This document shows, piece after piece, positions 21,481-35,449 of a stretch of 64,000 nucleotides of DNA. The number at the start of each line of letters is the position of its first letter. The stretch's first letter is position 1. A program made the translations under genes and the position numbers. The notes below the pieces were generated by a model. It was given only the letters and a program-made list of their open reading frames with translations, made no database searches and was not told the origin of the DNA. The DNA is from Lactarius indigo. Its lineage: Eukaryota > Basidiomycota > Agaricomycetes > Russulales > Russulaceae. The stretch spans positions 558,001-622,000 of the forward strand of contig JAFKAC010000010.1 of the NCBI GenBank assembly GCA_025766275.1, given 5' to 3'.

Positions 21481-24055
21481 CTATTCTCCGCCTCTGCCCT
21501 CAACTCCATCACTGGTACTACCCCCCGCAGCGCGGTTGGGAATGTGACCACCATACTGTCCGGTAGGAGCGGCAACAGCAGATGCGGGGCCAACTTTCCA
21601 GGACCAAAACGGACCTATGATCCAAAACCGCACCCAAAAAAAGAAAGAATAATCAGTTTACCGTGGCATGGAGAGCAGAGAGTGAGACGAACCAAGTGGG
21701 TCAGACGGCTCGTGCCCCGCACCGGTCCACATCCCAATGACGCCGATTGCCGAACCCCTTCCACCAAGCTGAACGCCCTCGCTGACCCATTCGCCGTCTC
21801 CGTCCTCGCGAGAGGATGTCTGTCCCCACGTCAGCCCCCCGCAGCAAATGGCAAATGGGAAAGATATCACGCACGAGGGTCCAGCGCACATCGCCCGAGG
21901 CGGTCATCTCGACCGTCCCGCACACACGCGTGAGGATCGGCGGCGTGGTCGTAGTGTGCCACTCGCCGACGACATGGATCGTCGGGCGACCCGGCCACGC
22001 AGCGGGGGCGCAGGTGTAGTGTGAGATGCTGAGCGTCAACGGGATGATCCGCATAACTTCGTAAAGCGCTGGGTGGGAGAATCGTTGGGCGAGCGATTGC
22101 GACTATTGTTCCGCGTCTCCTGGTTAGAGTAGAATGACAAAGACGGAGAAGAGGAAGACACACGTTATTGTCTAACAGGGTTGGGGAGGCGGGGAAGGTT
22201 GGATTTTGGTTAGCCAAAAGACGCGACTGAGTTGGGCGTATACATACAGAGCAGATCACCATAGTCCAACCAACACACACACCGCCTGACAAAATCGACG
22301 TCAATACAAATCAAGCGTCGTCATGTCAATCACATACCTCCATTGTCCCTCTACGCCCGCCCAGTCCCAACCCTCGCCGTCCCTATACTGCTTACCAACT
22401 TCACCACCGGAACATTCGCCCTCCGCCGCCACCGCCGACCACTCAGGCGCCGTGGGCGGGAACCCCGGCGCGGAACACGGGCGTAGGCCTTCAAAGCTGA
22501 GCAGAGCACGCAGGACGTCACGGTGCCGGGTCATGAGCAGGTCGCGTAGGTTGAGCTCGATCACCTGTCGCGCAGCCGCGATCCACGCCCAGTCAAAGCG
22601 CAGCTGACCATCGGGAACTGACGATGGCCTAGATAAAAGGGCGTCCTCGTCCCCGTCGTCGTCGCTTCCCTGGGTTGATGAATCAATGCCATCGTCATCG
22701 TAGTCGCCTTCGGGATCGTAGAACGGGCTCAGGAAAAAGGTAGAGTCTGGGATTAGCGGCACGGGAAAACCGGTTGACGATGATCCCGGCTCTGTTCCCT
22801 GGTCATCTTCTCCATCGGCAAAGAACCCCTTTCCGCAACTTGGCATTGAAGAACGATCGTCAACGGCGAGGAAGGGGCCAAAGGCGCGAGACGAGCGCAA
22901 GTATGCCGTATTGTACACGCGAATCCGTGCGAGGCGGCGCACGCCATCCAGCGAGGTCGTCGCCGAAGTTGCGATAGAGCCAAACACCTCATCGCCGTCG
23001 ATCTCGCTTGTTCCTTCGTCATCGCTCTCGCTCATACTCTCGCTCCCTGGCTGGAAATCAGAATCGTCACTGGATGATGACGGATCCATGTCGCGCAGCT
23101 CCTGACTCTGAAAGTCGCCCGGAGCCATAGAGTCATTGTCGTCACCATCGTGGTTATCTTCAGTTACGATTCCTTTGCCAACAAGTGGTATCGTGACTTC
23201 TGTGATGATGCCTTCATTATTATCATCATTCAACATTGACGTAAGTGAAGTAAGTGGGGGGATGGCCGTGGTGCAGGGCTGCTTCTCAGTAGAGATCGTG
23301 GTCCCAATTAACGTTGTCAAACCGATATGTGCGACGAGTTTCGCAAGAAACCCATCCCACTCGACGGGTTGCTTCTGTACGTCGACCCTGCCGTGTCCGT
23401 CGAATACAGTCAGGCGCGCCATGAGCGCGTGGGGCAGGCCGTGCGCTAATACACGCGCGAGCCAGGTGGTGTTGCGCGAACCGAGAATGAGGGTGGGGTG
23501 CATGTGGGCAGCGAGGAAGAGTGGGGGGCATATCGGGTGCGGACGTGGAGGGTGGGACGGATGGGACTCCATGCACGCAAGCGCGTCGTGTGGGAGGGGT
23601 GCGGCGGTCGAGATGACCCGGAGAAGCGTCTGCAATGCAGTATGCACTTCAGCATCAGAGGAAGGTAAATCAGAGGAGGAAGAGTCCTGGGGAGGTCTGG
23701 TGCGGCGAAGGATAAAGGATTCAGTCCAAATACGCCGCTTGTACTCGCTCTCCCAGGGGAAAACGTCTTCAGAAGGGCAGCTCCTGAAATTGCCTTCGCC
23801 TGAGTTCAAATGGGGTAGTGGCGCTCGTCCGTGGGTGCGAACGTCGCGCGCTAAAAATGGGTTGTCAAAGACAACTAGGAATATCTCGCGCCAGAGATGC
23901 TTGCTAAACTGGTGATAGACGAGGGCACGAAAGGAGCGGCATGTCTGAGAAAGAGTAGCCACCGCATGGGTGTCCCCGAGGAGGGCAGCGATGACGATGA
24001 TCTCCTCGATTAGCTCGAAAGGGAGGGAGCGAAGGGAGGGCTGGAGGAGTGCCAT
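21481..24055 (-). CDS. F-box protein with conserved fungal C-terminal domain
   Basis: Six exons fit in phase (minus): 24055-22338, 22285-22248, 22171-22164, 22102-21875, 21819-21693 and 21614-21481, giving 750 residues. The N-terminus holds an F-box (residues about 10-50: LPFELIEEIIVIAALLGD, then LSQTCRSFRALVYHQFSKHLWREIF), which binds Skp1 in SCF ubiquitin ligases. A long middle follows with acidic, Ser-rich runs (DDDNDSM, SSSSDDSDFQPGSES). The C-terminal part has the pattern I know from basidiomycete F-box proteins: CWLDYGDLL, ALYEVMRIIPLTLSI, PTIHVVGEW, VEMTASGDVRWTL, GEWVSEGVQLGG, GVIGMWT and DPLGPFWSWK. The third exon is only 8 nt. It needs GT-AG on both sides and is the only join found that keeps the frame. 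The target substrate is unknown. Confidence 0.85.
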
Positions 24056-24256
24056 CTTACAGTGTCAAAAGGGGCGGGCGTATTGACCTGAAAGACGGGT
24101 CAGGCGAGCATAACATAGAGGGCGACATCCACGTTTATAGTAACTTATCGACAAACGTCTCACGTACACACGGAACGACGAGTGGATAGTTTGAGTGGAT
24201 AGTGGCGATGACTAAGCGACGGTCCAGCAGGTCACGGTTCGCTGGAGTGGGTTCCC
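24056..24256. promoter_or_regulatory. Shared upstream region of F-box gene and CxxC gene
   Basis: A 201-bp gap between divergent ATGs. It must hold both promoters. A short direct repeat GAGTGGATAGT occurs near 24179-24203. Confidence 0.4.
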
Positions 24257-25131
24257 ATGGCACAACCGGTACACTCCCTCGTCCTCGGCCCTATAGAGAC
24301 GCCCGCTATCAGGTGTAAGACCTGCAAGGTTCCCCTCTCAAATGCTACGAGAAAAAACTGCGATCGCTGTCGTCGAAATAGGACGGAAAGGTATAACCGC
24401 TGGAAGAGATCTGTCGAGGCAAGGAAGAACCAAATCGCACTCCCCGCACTAGAAACCCACCCTTCATCTGCGCCACCATCGAAGCCAAACGTTAGGTGGA
24501 CGAAATCTGCGACCACGTCGGCGGGTCCTCGGCCTCCTCACCTATCCCACTCAGGAACTAGCACGTATGCGCAGCTTTCCGTCGCCACCGCCGCCCCTCT
24601 AGATTACGACTTGAACGAGCGTGACCATGGACACCAAACGGCGAGCTCGCAGCTCCCCAGAGATGCACCTGGGTTGCTGTCCTCATTGCCACATCGTATC
24701 AACATCCCCGAATACCAATGGAGCGAAGAGCTAATCGACGCGCTTCTAGCTTTACCCTCACGTTCCAACTTCTTCGGGCAGTTCTCTGTCATCGCCGACC
24801 CCGACGTGGACAACTCCAAGCGGGCACAGATGTTCCGAGATCAACTGCGTTCCAAAGGCCTCCCCATATCGTACGTAGCAGCAGCGTCCTTTAGCGTTTC
24901 ATTCACAGAGCCTCACCCGTTCCGCCTCTTCTCCTTTTTCACCTGGACAGGGAAACACAGAAACCTGTCGCCCATAACCCGGGTGCTCCCCGTGGGCAAG
25001 CAATCGGCCTCTACTGCAAATGCGAGATTCGGTGTCAAGGCCGGTTCGTCGTCTCGGTCGACGACGACACTACGCACCTGCACGGTGTGCCTGGACAACG
25101 CATCGGCGTATCACTTTTACACACCTCATGA
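24257..25131 (+). CDS. Unrecognised protein with N-terminal CxxC zinc-type motif
   Basis: Two exons, 24257-24870 and 24951-25131, joined by a canonical intron (GTACGT...GGACAG), giving 264 residues. Splicing shifts the second exon out of the longest continuous frame. The N-terminus has CKTCKVPLSNATRKNCDRCRR, a C-x2-C...C-x2-C arrangement followed by a basic stretch, which suggests a small zinc-bound knuckle. A Pro/Ser-rich linker follows. A helical segment comes next (YQWSEELIDALLALP...SNFFGQFSVIADP) and then a Cys-containing, strand-like end (YCKCEIRCQGRFVVSVDDD...GVPGQRIGVSLL). I do not recognise the family. Nuclear or ubiquitin-related roles would be guesses. Confidence 0.6.
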
Positions 25132-25612
25132 CAACGCTCTATGGTGATTCCCCACTTCCATCACGTACGCTGTTACGTGGCGGTACACGTACCCTGTGTG
25201 CATCACACTTTGCCTTACTCTTTCCTGGATTGGCACGTGTGTGCTTATACACTGACAGAACTGGCGCCTCCTAGATCCTGGTTCCATGCAGTGCTGACGA
25301 TCAAAGTCCATTACCCCCGGTTTTAGACTCTGAGGATGCCTGGAATTGACGTAGCCATCATCCGAATTGACTCCATGGAGCTGGTATCCCCTTCCTTACG
25401 TAACGGTGGTAGGTCAAAGTGAATGTAACTTAGAAGTGGGATGAGTTAGTTGGTTAATGACTAGCTGGGACTTATATGGGACAGTTGCTCGTTGAGAAAA
25501 TATATTGTACGTTTATCAGAGTAAGTTGGTGCAAAATCATTGATGTGATGGAGGGTATTTGGTTGGGGTCGTTGGGGTCGACTGAAAAAGCCCAACTTGC
25601 TTCCCTGTTGTC
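25132..25612. other. Intergenic, no gene seen
   Basis: Presumed 3' end of the CxxC gene and promoter of the ketoacyl reductase gene; nothing else is recognised. Confidence 0.4.
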
Positions 25613-27016
25613 ATGACCTCGTCGTTGGGGCCTCTCCTCAGTTCCGTACAAGCACAGAGTACGCCTATTCCACCCTCCTCTTTGCCTCATTGACCGTAGC
25701 TGCCATGCCCGCAAGTGGATGCCATTCCGTATCTAGCACTCGGGTTGCAGGTCTTTGGCGCACTCTCGCTGGCAACAGCCATTTCGGGAACGTTCTCCTT
25801 CGTCCTTTCCAACTTCGTCCGCTCAGGAGTAAGCGTGCGTAGCCGGGTCTCCCCATTCGTACCGATTCACGTGTTGAAAACGATTCAACGTACAGCTCAA
25901 AAAATTCGGTGCGAATAAAGGCGCGTGGGCAGGTGAGTATTTGACCCCTCCTCAGCTTGATACACGTCATTGACGCGGGCCCTTCCAGTCGTCACCGGCG
26001 CATCGGATGGCATCGGACGCGAGTTTGCGATTCAGCTGGCCAAGGCTGGCTTTAATGTTCTCCTCGCCGCGCGAAACCAGGCCAAACTTGACGCTGTCGT
26101 GGCCGACGTCGGTTCGTTTTTCTTGCTCCTGTGACCGTTTTTCCTACAACTCACACGCATATTCGTTGTAGCTAAGGTGGCCAGCGCAGTACAGACCAAG
26201 ACGTTCGTAATTGACTTTGCGTCCGCGGACGACGCGAGGTGGGAGGCGCTCCTTGGAGAACTCAAGCCGATCGAGGTCGGCGTGCTCGGTGCGTTCGTTC
26301 ATCTAGGCGACCCATTATGTGGGACTGACGTCCGTGGCAGTCAACTGTGTCGGTGTCTCCCACGAATTCCCGACCGACTTTGTCGACACCTCGGAGGAGG
26401 AGCTGAACACGATCGTCGACGTCAACGTCTCCGCCACGCTGCGCGTCACCAACCTCATCGCTCCCGCTATGGTTTCTCGGTGCGTTTTTCACCCCTCTTG
26501 CAGCATCGTACGCTGACACTGTCGCGCGCCACGTCGTATAGCAAAAAGGGCCTCATTTTGAACATAGGTTCGTTCGCCGGTGCCTCGCCCACTCCCATGC
26601 TCGCCGTCTATTCGGGCAGTAAAGCTTTCCTTCGTACCTGGTCCGATGCGCTCTCCGCTGAGCTGACGCCCAAGGGTATCACGGTCGAGCACGTAAACAC
26701 ATACTTTGTTGTACGTCTCCCCTCTTTTGTTAGCTTCTCGGGCTAGCTCAACAGGTCCACCCCGTTCCTGCAGACTTCAGCCATGTCTAAAATTCGCCGC
26801 CCATCGCTGTTCATCCCGACTCCGAAAGCCTTTGTGCGCTCCGTGCTCGCGAAGCTCGCCCCGGGTACTGTCACGCCGTACTGGAGCCACGCATTGGTTG
26901 GTGCGGTCATGGCGCTCGCGCCTCCCAAGGTAGTGCTCGCATACGTGCATTCGCTGCAGAAGGACACCAGGAGGCGTGCCCTCGCGAAACGGGCGAGACT
27001 TGCGAAGCAAGAGTAG
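25613..27016 (+). CDS. IFA38: Very-long-chain 3-ketoacyl-CoA reductase (microsomal KAR)
   Basis: NADPH-dependent short-chain reductase for the second step of very-long-chain fatty acid elongation in the ER. The membrane segment ([20 protein letters not shown]) has no in-frame ATG. A first exon 25613-25645 ([11 protein letters not shown]) with a 54-nt intron ending TTGACCGTAG at 25699 supplies the start in phase. Next come [25 protein letters not shown] (the TGxxxGxG nucleotide site), NCVGVSH in place of the usual NNVG, SGSKAF preceded by Tyr (YxxxK catalytic pair) and the KAR-type end [18 protein letters not shown]. The tail is basic (KRARLAKQE). Roughly seven introns of about 50-60 nt. A dead partial copy lies at 31330-32010. 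Confidence 0.9.
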
Positions 27017-27899
27017 AAAATGAGATACACTGTTCTCTATCCGATTCCCGTGCATGCATTCGGCCTGTACACGTGTACTGTTGCTACTACACCGTATGAG
27101 GTCACTGTCATTCGATTTGTTGGCTCGTCCCTGAGATTGAAAACTGTTATACGCACTGTATTGAATGGTGTAAGATCGTGTTCGTTCCTCGTGAAAATGC
27201 GAACCACAACCAACCGGACCACCCCAAAATACTCAAGTGTGATTCCGCAGCTGCTAGAGACTCCCTCATGTCGTTAAATCATCAGGCATCCTACGCTTGT
27301 CACTGCACAGCCTACTATAGAGTCAAAGGAGCTGCCTGCTTGGCGGAACAAAACTCACGACAAACTCCCGACGACTGAGAAAGAAACGTTACAAAGGGTT
27401 CTGTACTCTGAGATGTGCCAAAAAGTAGCCTGACAAAAAACCTGCAACCCATTACAGGAAAAGAGAACAAAACAAAGTCGTAGACACAAGGCCAACAGGA
27501 TTCATTGGGATTCATCGTGATCACCCAGTAGACCTAGACTGTTGTATGGCTCATGAGTTCGAGATATGGCCATAACCATCGAATCCGAATTTGTGTGTAT
27601 CATTGAACAAACAATCCCGGATCTGTATAGCCCTAGCCTAGTAGCAAAGTCTGGAGCTTGGGAAATGTGCTGAAACCTACGTGACTTTGGATCTATGTTA
27701 GTTTATGGACCCAGTAGATCGACTTGGACAAAATTTCATTGGGGACTTCACCCCTGCAAAATGTCTGAGAGACAAGCGTATAGAAATGGAAGATATCGTG
27801 ATTTGAGACCTCACTCCTACGGTGTCCCCAGACTATACCTCTTTTCGTCAAACAGGCCTTCCTCCATCGCTTTGATAGTATATAGCGCCTTCATTAGCA
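27017..27899. other. 3' flank of the ketoacyl reductase gene, no gene
   Basis: No coding unit recognised. The stretch CAGTAGACCTAGACTGT near 27524 recurs near 32318 downstream of the pseudogene copy, so at least parts of this flank were duplicated with the gene. Confidence 0.5.
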
Positions 27900-29706
27900 A
27901 AACCACACAATACTTGTGGGGAGAACGTACGCAGTGCGACATGCTTCGAGTGGAACTTGCACAAAGTAAAGTTACCTACTCTGGACTCAACCCTTGTTCC
28001 GAGTCCTTCGTGGCAGAAATGACGTTATGTACCACGCCCGTGGGATCCCCAGGTCGCGCCATGCGCAGCGAATTTCGCCCTCAGAGTTCAGTCCTCATAG
28101 TGGCTTCAGGCGTGCGTGCTCCTGCTTCGGGTCCAAGAATGCTACGCAGTGGGTCCCGGGAATCACCGTATCCAAGCGTCGTTAGTCAGGCATCAATCAC
28201 TATGAGGACACAAACTTGGCACCCAGTCGCGAAAACCACTGCGTCTGCATCGAGCGTGCTCCCATCCGCGAACTCTAGCCCGTTCTTTGTAAAGCGGGAT
28301 ATCTGACTGTCGTTCTTGAGTTTAATCTTTCCGTCTATAATCAACTGACTCGCGCCGACGTCTGTGTTTCGTATTACGGTTCTGTGACAAAGACGGAGGT
28401 TCGTAACGATCGCACCGAAGTAGTACCCGCTGACCTTGACCTACACGAGTAAAATGAATCCAGTGCCATCTATACCGGTATTGAGGCGGAAACCAACTCG
28501 GCGGAGTCCATCCAATGTCTCTCTGGGCCACGCCCTCAGAGCAATTTTCTAGATCTACTGATTGACAAACCTGTCTTTCTCAGCGATGTCTACAACAATA
28601 CGTTGATGAAGAAGCTTCTAAATATAATTTGGGAACGATGCGTTAATTCGATCCGCGACATCTGGTGGTAAGTCCGCCTTCGTAGTATATACCTATTCCC
28701 GCCGATTTTCAATGGTCATATGTATCTCATAGAGGGTTTTGAACGAACCTCCGAAGACAGCTGTGACACCGTGCTTGACGGACACGACATAGGTAGAGCT
28801 GCGCTGGAACATCGTCACATCTGAAGAAGTCCTAGTCACCAGGACGGAAGGCAGAAGAGGGAACAAAGGGCGCACCAGCACCATGGTCGTGGACGTCCTT
28901 AGCTATGTCATGACCTATTGTTTTGGTTGAGAACGAAATTATTTCCACCCCAGGCCGATATGGACTTACCGGATGCAGCAGCGCCTACCACGACCACCTT
29001 TTCCCCTTTGTAATCACTTCCCTTTGTGTAGTGCCCAGAATGTAAAATTGTTCCATTGAAACCTTCCTGTGTGTTCGAGGTTAGACAGCACCGATAGTCG
29101 TGGTCATTAATACATACCGCGCAGGAAATTACGGCATTTTGTGCGTGCCACCACCAAAGCCCAGAGCGAATACGAGATGGTTTACGACCAATGTCCGCGG
29201 ATCTGAGTTTTCACGCTCGATCTCCACCGTCTACTTCTTTGTTTCGGAGCCCTGCGAAGCCTGCGTGACCTTAGAGGACGTCCAGACATCCAATTCCAAG
29301 CCGTGGGTATAGTTCTCGAGCCAATCCGCAGCCTACTCACGTAGTGTCAGCGTGTAAGTGCGAAGGAAGCCAGCGGCATTTACTTTTGGGGCGGGGGCGA
29401 AGACCGGCCAGGTTGGTGGGAAGCTGCATGGTGCCAAAGCCGAGCCATCATTGCATCATCGACTGAGCGGCTCAGGGCTGGTGCTCATGGTAGATATGGC
29501 ATGTGGTCATACCCTGACACACACCAGAAGGCATCATCCACCAGCCGACCGAGGATACCATCCACATCACCCGTCTGAACTTGGTTAGAAAAGGCGCCGA
29601 ACAATGTCTGGGCCACAATACCAGCATCCACATCATGAGGCGCTGACACTCCGAGCCTTTCTAGAGTTGGTAAGGCCGCGTTATTAATATCTACTGCAGA
29701 GCCCAT
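27900..29706 (-). pseudogene. Broken flavin-containing monooxygenase gene
   Basis: Pieces of one FMO-like protein (YUCCA/flavin monooxygenase type, NAD(P)/FAD) appear in order on the minus strand. The start is MGSAVDINNAALP with DVDGILGRLVDDAFW, then YDHMPYLP and FPPTWPVFAPAPK, GTILHSGHYTKGSDYKGEKV plus VVVGAAASGHDIAKD (NADPH-site GxGxxS/A region), DVTMFQRSSTYVVSVKHGV, DVADRINASFP, GFRLNTGIDGTGF, DGSTLDADAVVFATG and FTLCKFHSKHVAL. Between DDAFW and YDHMPYLP the expected 150-200 residues, including the FAD-binding GxGxxG, are absent. Several frameshifts and stops also occur. It is inactive as it stands. Confidence 0.85.
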
Positions 29707-31329
29707 GACTGCTCGGTGAATGGTCGACGTGAGCAGTTACGATGCGCTGGCATCGACGAGTATGATATCTTGTTATTTATGCATCTGGATGCAACGTAAA
29801 GAGATGGCGCAAGGATCACCCCGAACAATTGAACGGAGCCAGGATAGGCGATTCTTCTGCGCAGCCGCGGATTTCGCAGCATTTGCTAAAGTATCCTTCT
29901 ATTTTTCTCCACAAGTTGCTATCACATGAGTGAGGCGTCCACGAAGTTGCAACGGATGAAGCTATATGAAGCTCGATGAAGTTACAAAAAGAGAAATTGC
30001 ATTACGTAGACCAAAGACCTTTCTCAGTATGGATACGCGAGAATCGGATGGTTTGATTTGTGCACGTCGGTGTTTATTGCCAGTGTCACATGTAACACGT
30101 CAAGCTCAAGCTTTCTGCGTTGGAAGAAACGAAGCAGAAGAATTCGGAGCTTACACACCCTCCTCACACGTATGCGGTCGCACTGTACTGTATGTCCCAC
30201 TCTCCAAGCTCTGACATTGGAATCTCCTGTTAGTAGTGGGGGATCGATGTCGGGTACCCCCTGGTGTGGAGTTGTTGCACGTATTCCACACTCCGAAGTC
30301 CATTCGCCAAGAGGAAGTCTGCCAGTGGGACAGCAACGACTGTAAGAATAAACAGTATACAGTGTACTCAGGCTCTCTTCGCGGCTGCTCAGGCTCTAGC
30401 TGAATTGAATCAAGGTATATCCTAGTCGCATATCCCCACTTTGGTCACAGTATTCCGCGGGCATATGATCGGCGCCGCACAGGAAGCGACCACCGACGGC
30501 AGATACTGTCGACTCACCGGCTTGGCCCGCTGGCGTACCTCCGTGAGCCCATTTCCGCGGAAGCAGATTCAGAAGCGGTGGAACTCTACAGAGCACACCG
30601 GTTTATTTACCCCCTCAAAGTCGTCGCAGTTCATCTGGAAATGGCTGGCTACTCAACAATATATTGAGCATCTATCCCCCAGTCTAAGTCTATCCTTACT
30701 TATGCATATACCCCCCCACTCCATGCAGACTTAGTTCTCCAAGGGGAAGGACGATGGATACCATAGCCCGCTGCGGCGTCCCGCCGTCATGGTCTTCGCT
30801 GTGACCACGTCTGATATTCGCACTTCGATATCTTTTGTATGGGGCCCTCCGAGGATCAATTAGCATTATAATCGACCAAGCCGTGCCCTCAGTACCTTGT
30901 CCTCAAAAATTTCCTGTCATTTTGAGATCTTCCCGAGTGATGTACCGGAGCCGGGGGTCTCAAACACAAACCTCAAGCACAAGCCACGAGCCCATTTCTC
31001 AGAAGGCTAGAAAAAAGCCCATAAGGGACGGATGCTTTAGCGATGGGGCCCATTCAACTGGCCGTTATAGACCGCAGACAGGAACACACGCACGAGACCA
31101 TGTCCGTCCCGGAACGGTTAGAGCACCTCGGCTCACGGCAGACTCGGGGTCACTCATCGTCTCCCAGTTCTCTACCTCTAGTTCCTCCACTCCCGGCTTC
31201 AACACACCGCCTCCAACGTAGGGGCATGGCAGGGCGGTTTCTCTCTTGTCGAAGCGCATTCGCTGTCCCGATCTGACTTGTTCTTACTCTGATATTTGTA
31301 CAGTCTTATATCAGGTACTCCCAGTTATT
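29707..31329. other. 1.6 kb without recognised genes
   Basis: Scattered short frames on both strands with no recognisable family, no consistent splice pattern and no notable repeat. Confidence 0.45.
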
Positions 31330-32010
31330 TGCGCTGCGTTGGTGTCTCTCTCGAGTTCCAACCAACCTCATCGACGCGACCTCGGAGGAGCTGAACACGG
31401 TCGTCGACGTCAAGGTCTCCGTCACGCTGCATCACGAGCCATCTCCCCAGCTTCATCGCGCCTGCCGTGGTCTCTTGTTGCGTTTCTCACTTCCCCCACC
31501 TTTCTTGCGTCATAGACTGACGCCGTCGCGCGCCCGTCGTGCAGCAAGTCTTATTTTGAGCATGGGTTTATTCGCTAGGGCCTCGCCCGTCCGGTCTCCT
31601 GCTCTGGGTGGCATGGCCTCCGCACTTTGTCTTATGCGCTCACGGCTGAGCTGGCGCCAACGGAACCACGGTCGAGTAAATAAACACATATTTTGTGGTG
31701 TACCTCCTCCCTTGTTTCCCCCTTGGGTCAGGCTAAACGCGTCCGCTCGTTCCTGTAGAAGGTACCTTGGCCATGTCAAAACTCGCACCTCATCACTGTT
31801 CGTCCCGACATAGAAAGCCTTTGTGCGCTCCGTGCCTGCGAAACTCAATCGCCCCGGGTGTTACGCCGTACTGGGGCCATTGGTGGGAGTGGCGCCTGCG
31901 TCTCTCAAGGTAACGCTAACATACATGTACTACATAAGGACACTGGGAGGCGTGCCCTTGCGAAATGGGCTCGGCTTGCGAAGCAAGAGCAACAGGAGAA
32001 ATATTGTTGG
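31330..32010 (+). pseudogene. Decayed partial copy of the 3-ketoacyl-CoA reductase gene
   Basis: Nucleotide similarity to the 3' two thirds of the gene at 25613-27016. It begins at the equivalent of the NCVGVSH exon (TGCGTTGGTGTCTC) and includes ACCTCGGAGGAG and GAACACG.TCGTCGACGT, then AGAAAGCCTTTGTGCGCTCCGTG. It ends with GGCTTGCGAAGCAAGAG, which codes the C-terminus in the parent. Frameshifts, deletions (including the YxxxK region being scrambled) and stop codons are frequent, and the 5' part with the TGxxxGxG site is missing. The 3' flank shares short blocks with that of the parent. Confidence 0.85.
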
Positions 32011-32400
32011 GTTCCGTGCATGCGTTTTCCCAGTACTTGTGGACCGTTCGTTGTTACTGCACCGAATCAGGCCATCCGATTTGTTAATTTCACCAGATCC
32101 AAAATCAACCATACATGCGGCATTTGAGTGGAGTGCTAGCCTTAGTAGTCCTGGAGCCCTTTTCTTATTTATTTATTTCGTAAAAGGTTCTGGGAAAATC
32201 AATACGGACACTTACGCTGAAGAACGCGCTTATTCCTCATGAACTTTCATGAAAAAAAGACATCACAATAAGGCTGTACACATCAAACATAAGGACAGTA
32301 AGATATCATTGTGACCAACCAGTAGACCTAGACTGTCTTAAAACGTATGGGAAAACAAATGGCCCGTAATCTATGATATTGACCATGTGTGACGACCGAC
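32011..32400. other. Flank shared with 27.0-27.5 kb
   Basis: Continues the duplicated segment (CAGTAGACCTAGACTGT near 32318) and then reaches the PRP43 stop codon. No gene. Confidence 0.45.
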
Positions 32401-35098
<2,698 letters not shown>

Positions 35099-35449
35099 GT
35101 TGTCCAGGATTGAGAGCCACTTTGGGCGAGTCAAGCAAACATCGTGACGGCTCCTTAAAGCTGTGGCGTGACTCTTTCGATCACGTGCTCAATCCGCGCC
35201 TACGAGACGCGCCGGGAACTAGGCTCGACTATCAGCCGGGATTGCTGAGCGCTAGCGTTGAGCAGTTGCAAGACAATAACCTGGTCAGGTTCATAACGAG
35301 GCCGTCCTTACCCTATGTCCACACATGCCTCGCTGCCTGTTTTCCTATTCTTTTACCCCCTTTTTACCCTACTTGTTTTATTCTTTCTCTCTTTGTTCTT
35401 TCTCGCTTTTGTCCGCTAACTGTCAAGTCATCCCCAGTGTACGCTTCTC
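35099..35449. promoter_or_regulatory. Shared upstream region of PRP43 and SANT-like gene
   Basis: A 351-bp gap between divergent ATGs. Long pyrimidine tracts (about 35340-35410) precede the plus-strand gene, as often seen upstream of fungal starts. Confidence 0.45.

Noticed and set aside
21867..22304. 145-codon minus frame following the F-box exon
   Set aside because: It uses the natural-looking acceptor at 22121 but gives Arg/His-rich sequence without resemblance; the overlapping frame has the conserved F-box C-terminal motifs.
26262..26519. Minus-strand frame within the ketoacyl reductase gene
   Set aside because: Antisense shadow of conserved exons.
27695..28306. 203-codon plus-strand frame
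   Set aside because: It is opposite to the C-terminal end of the FMO pseudogene and shows no family features of its own.
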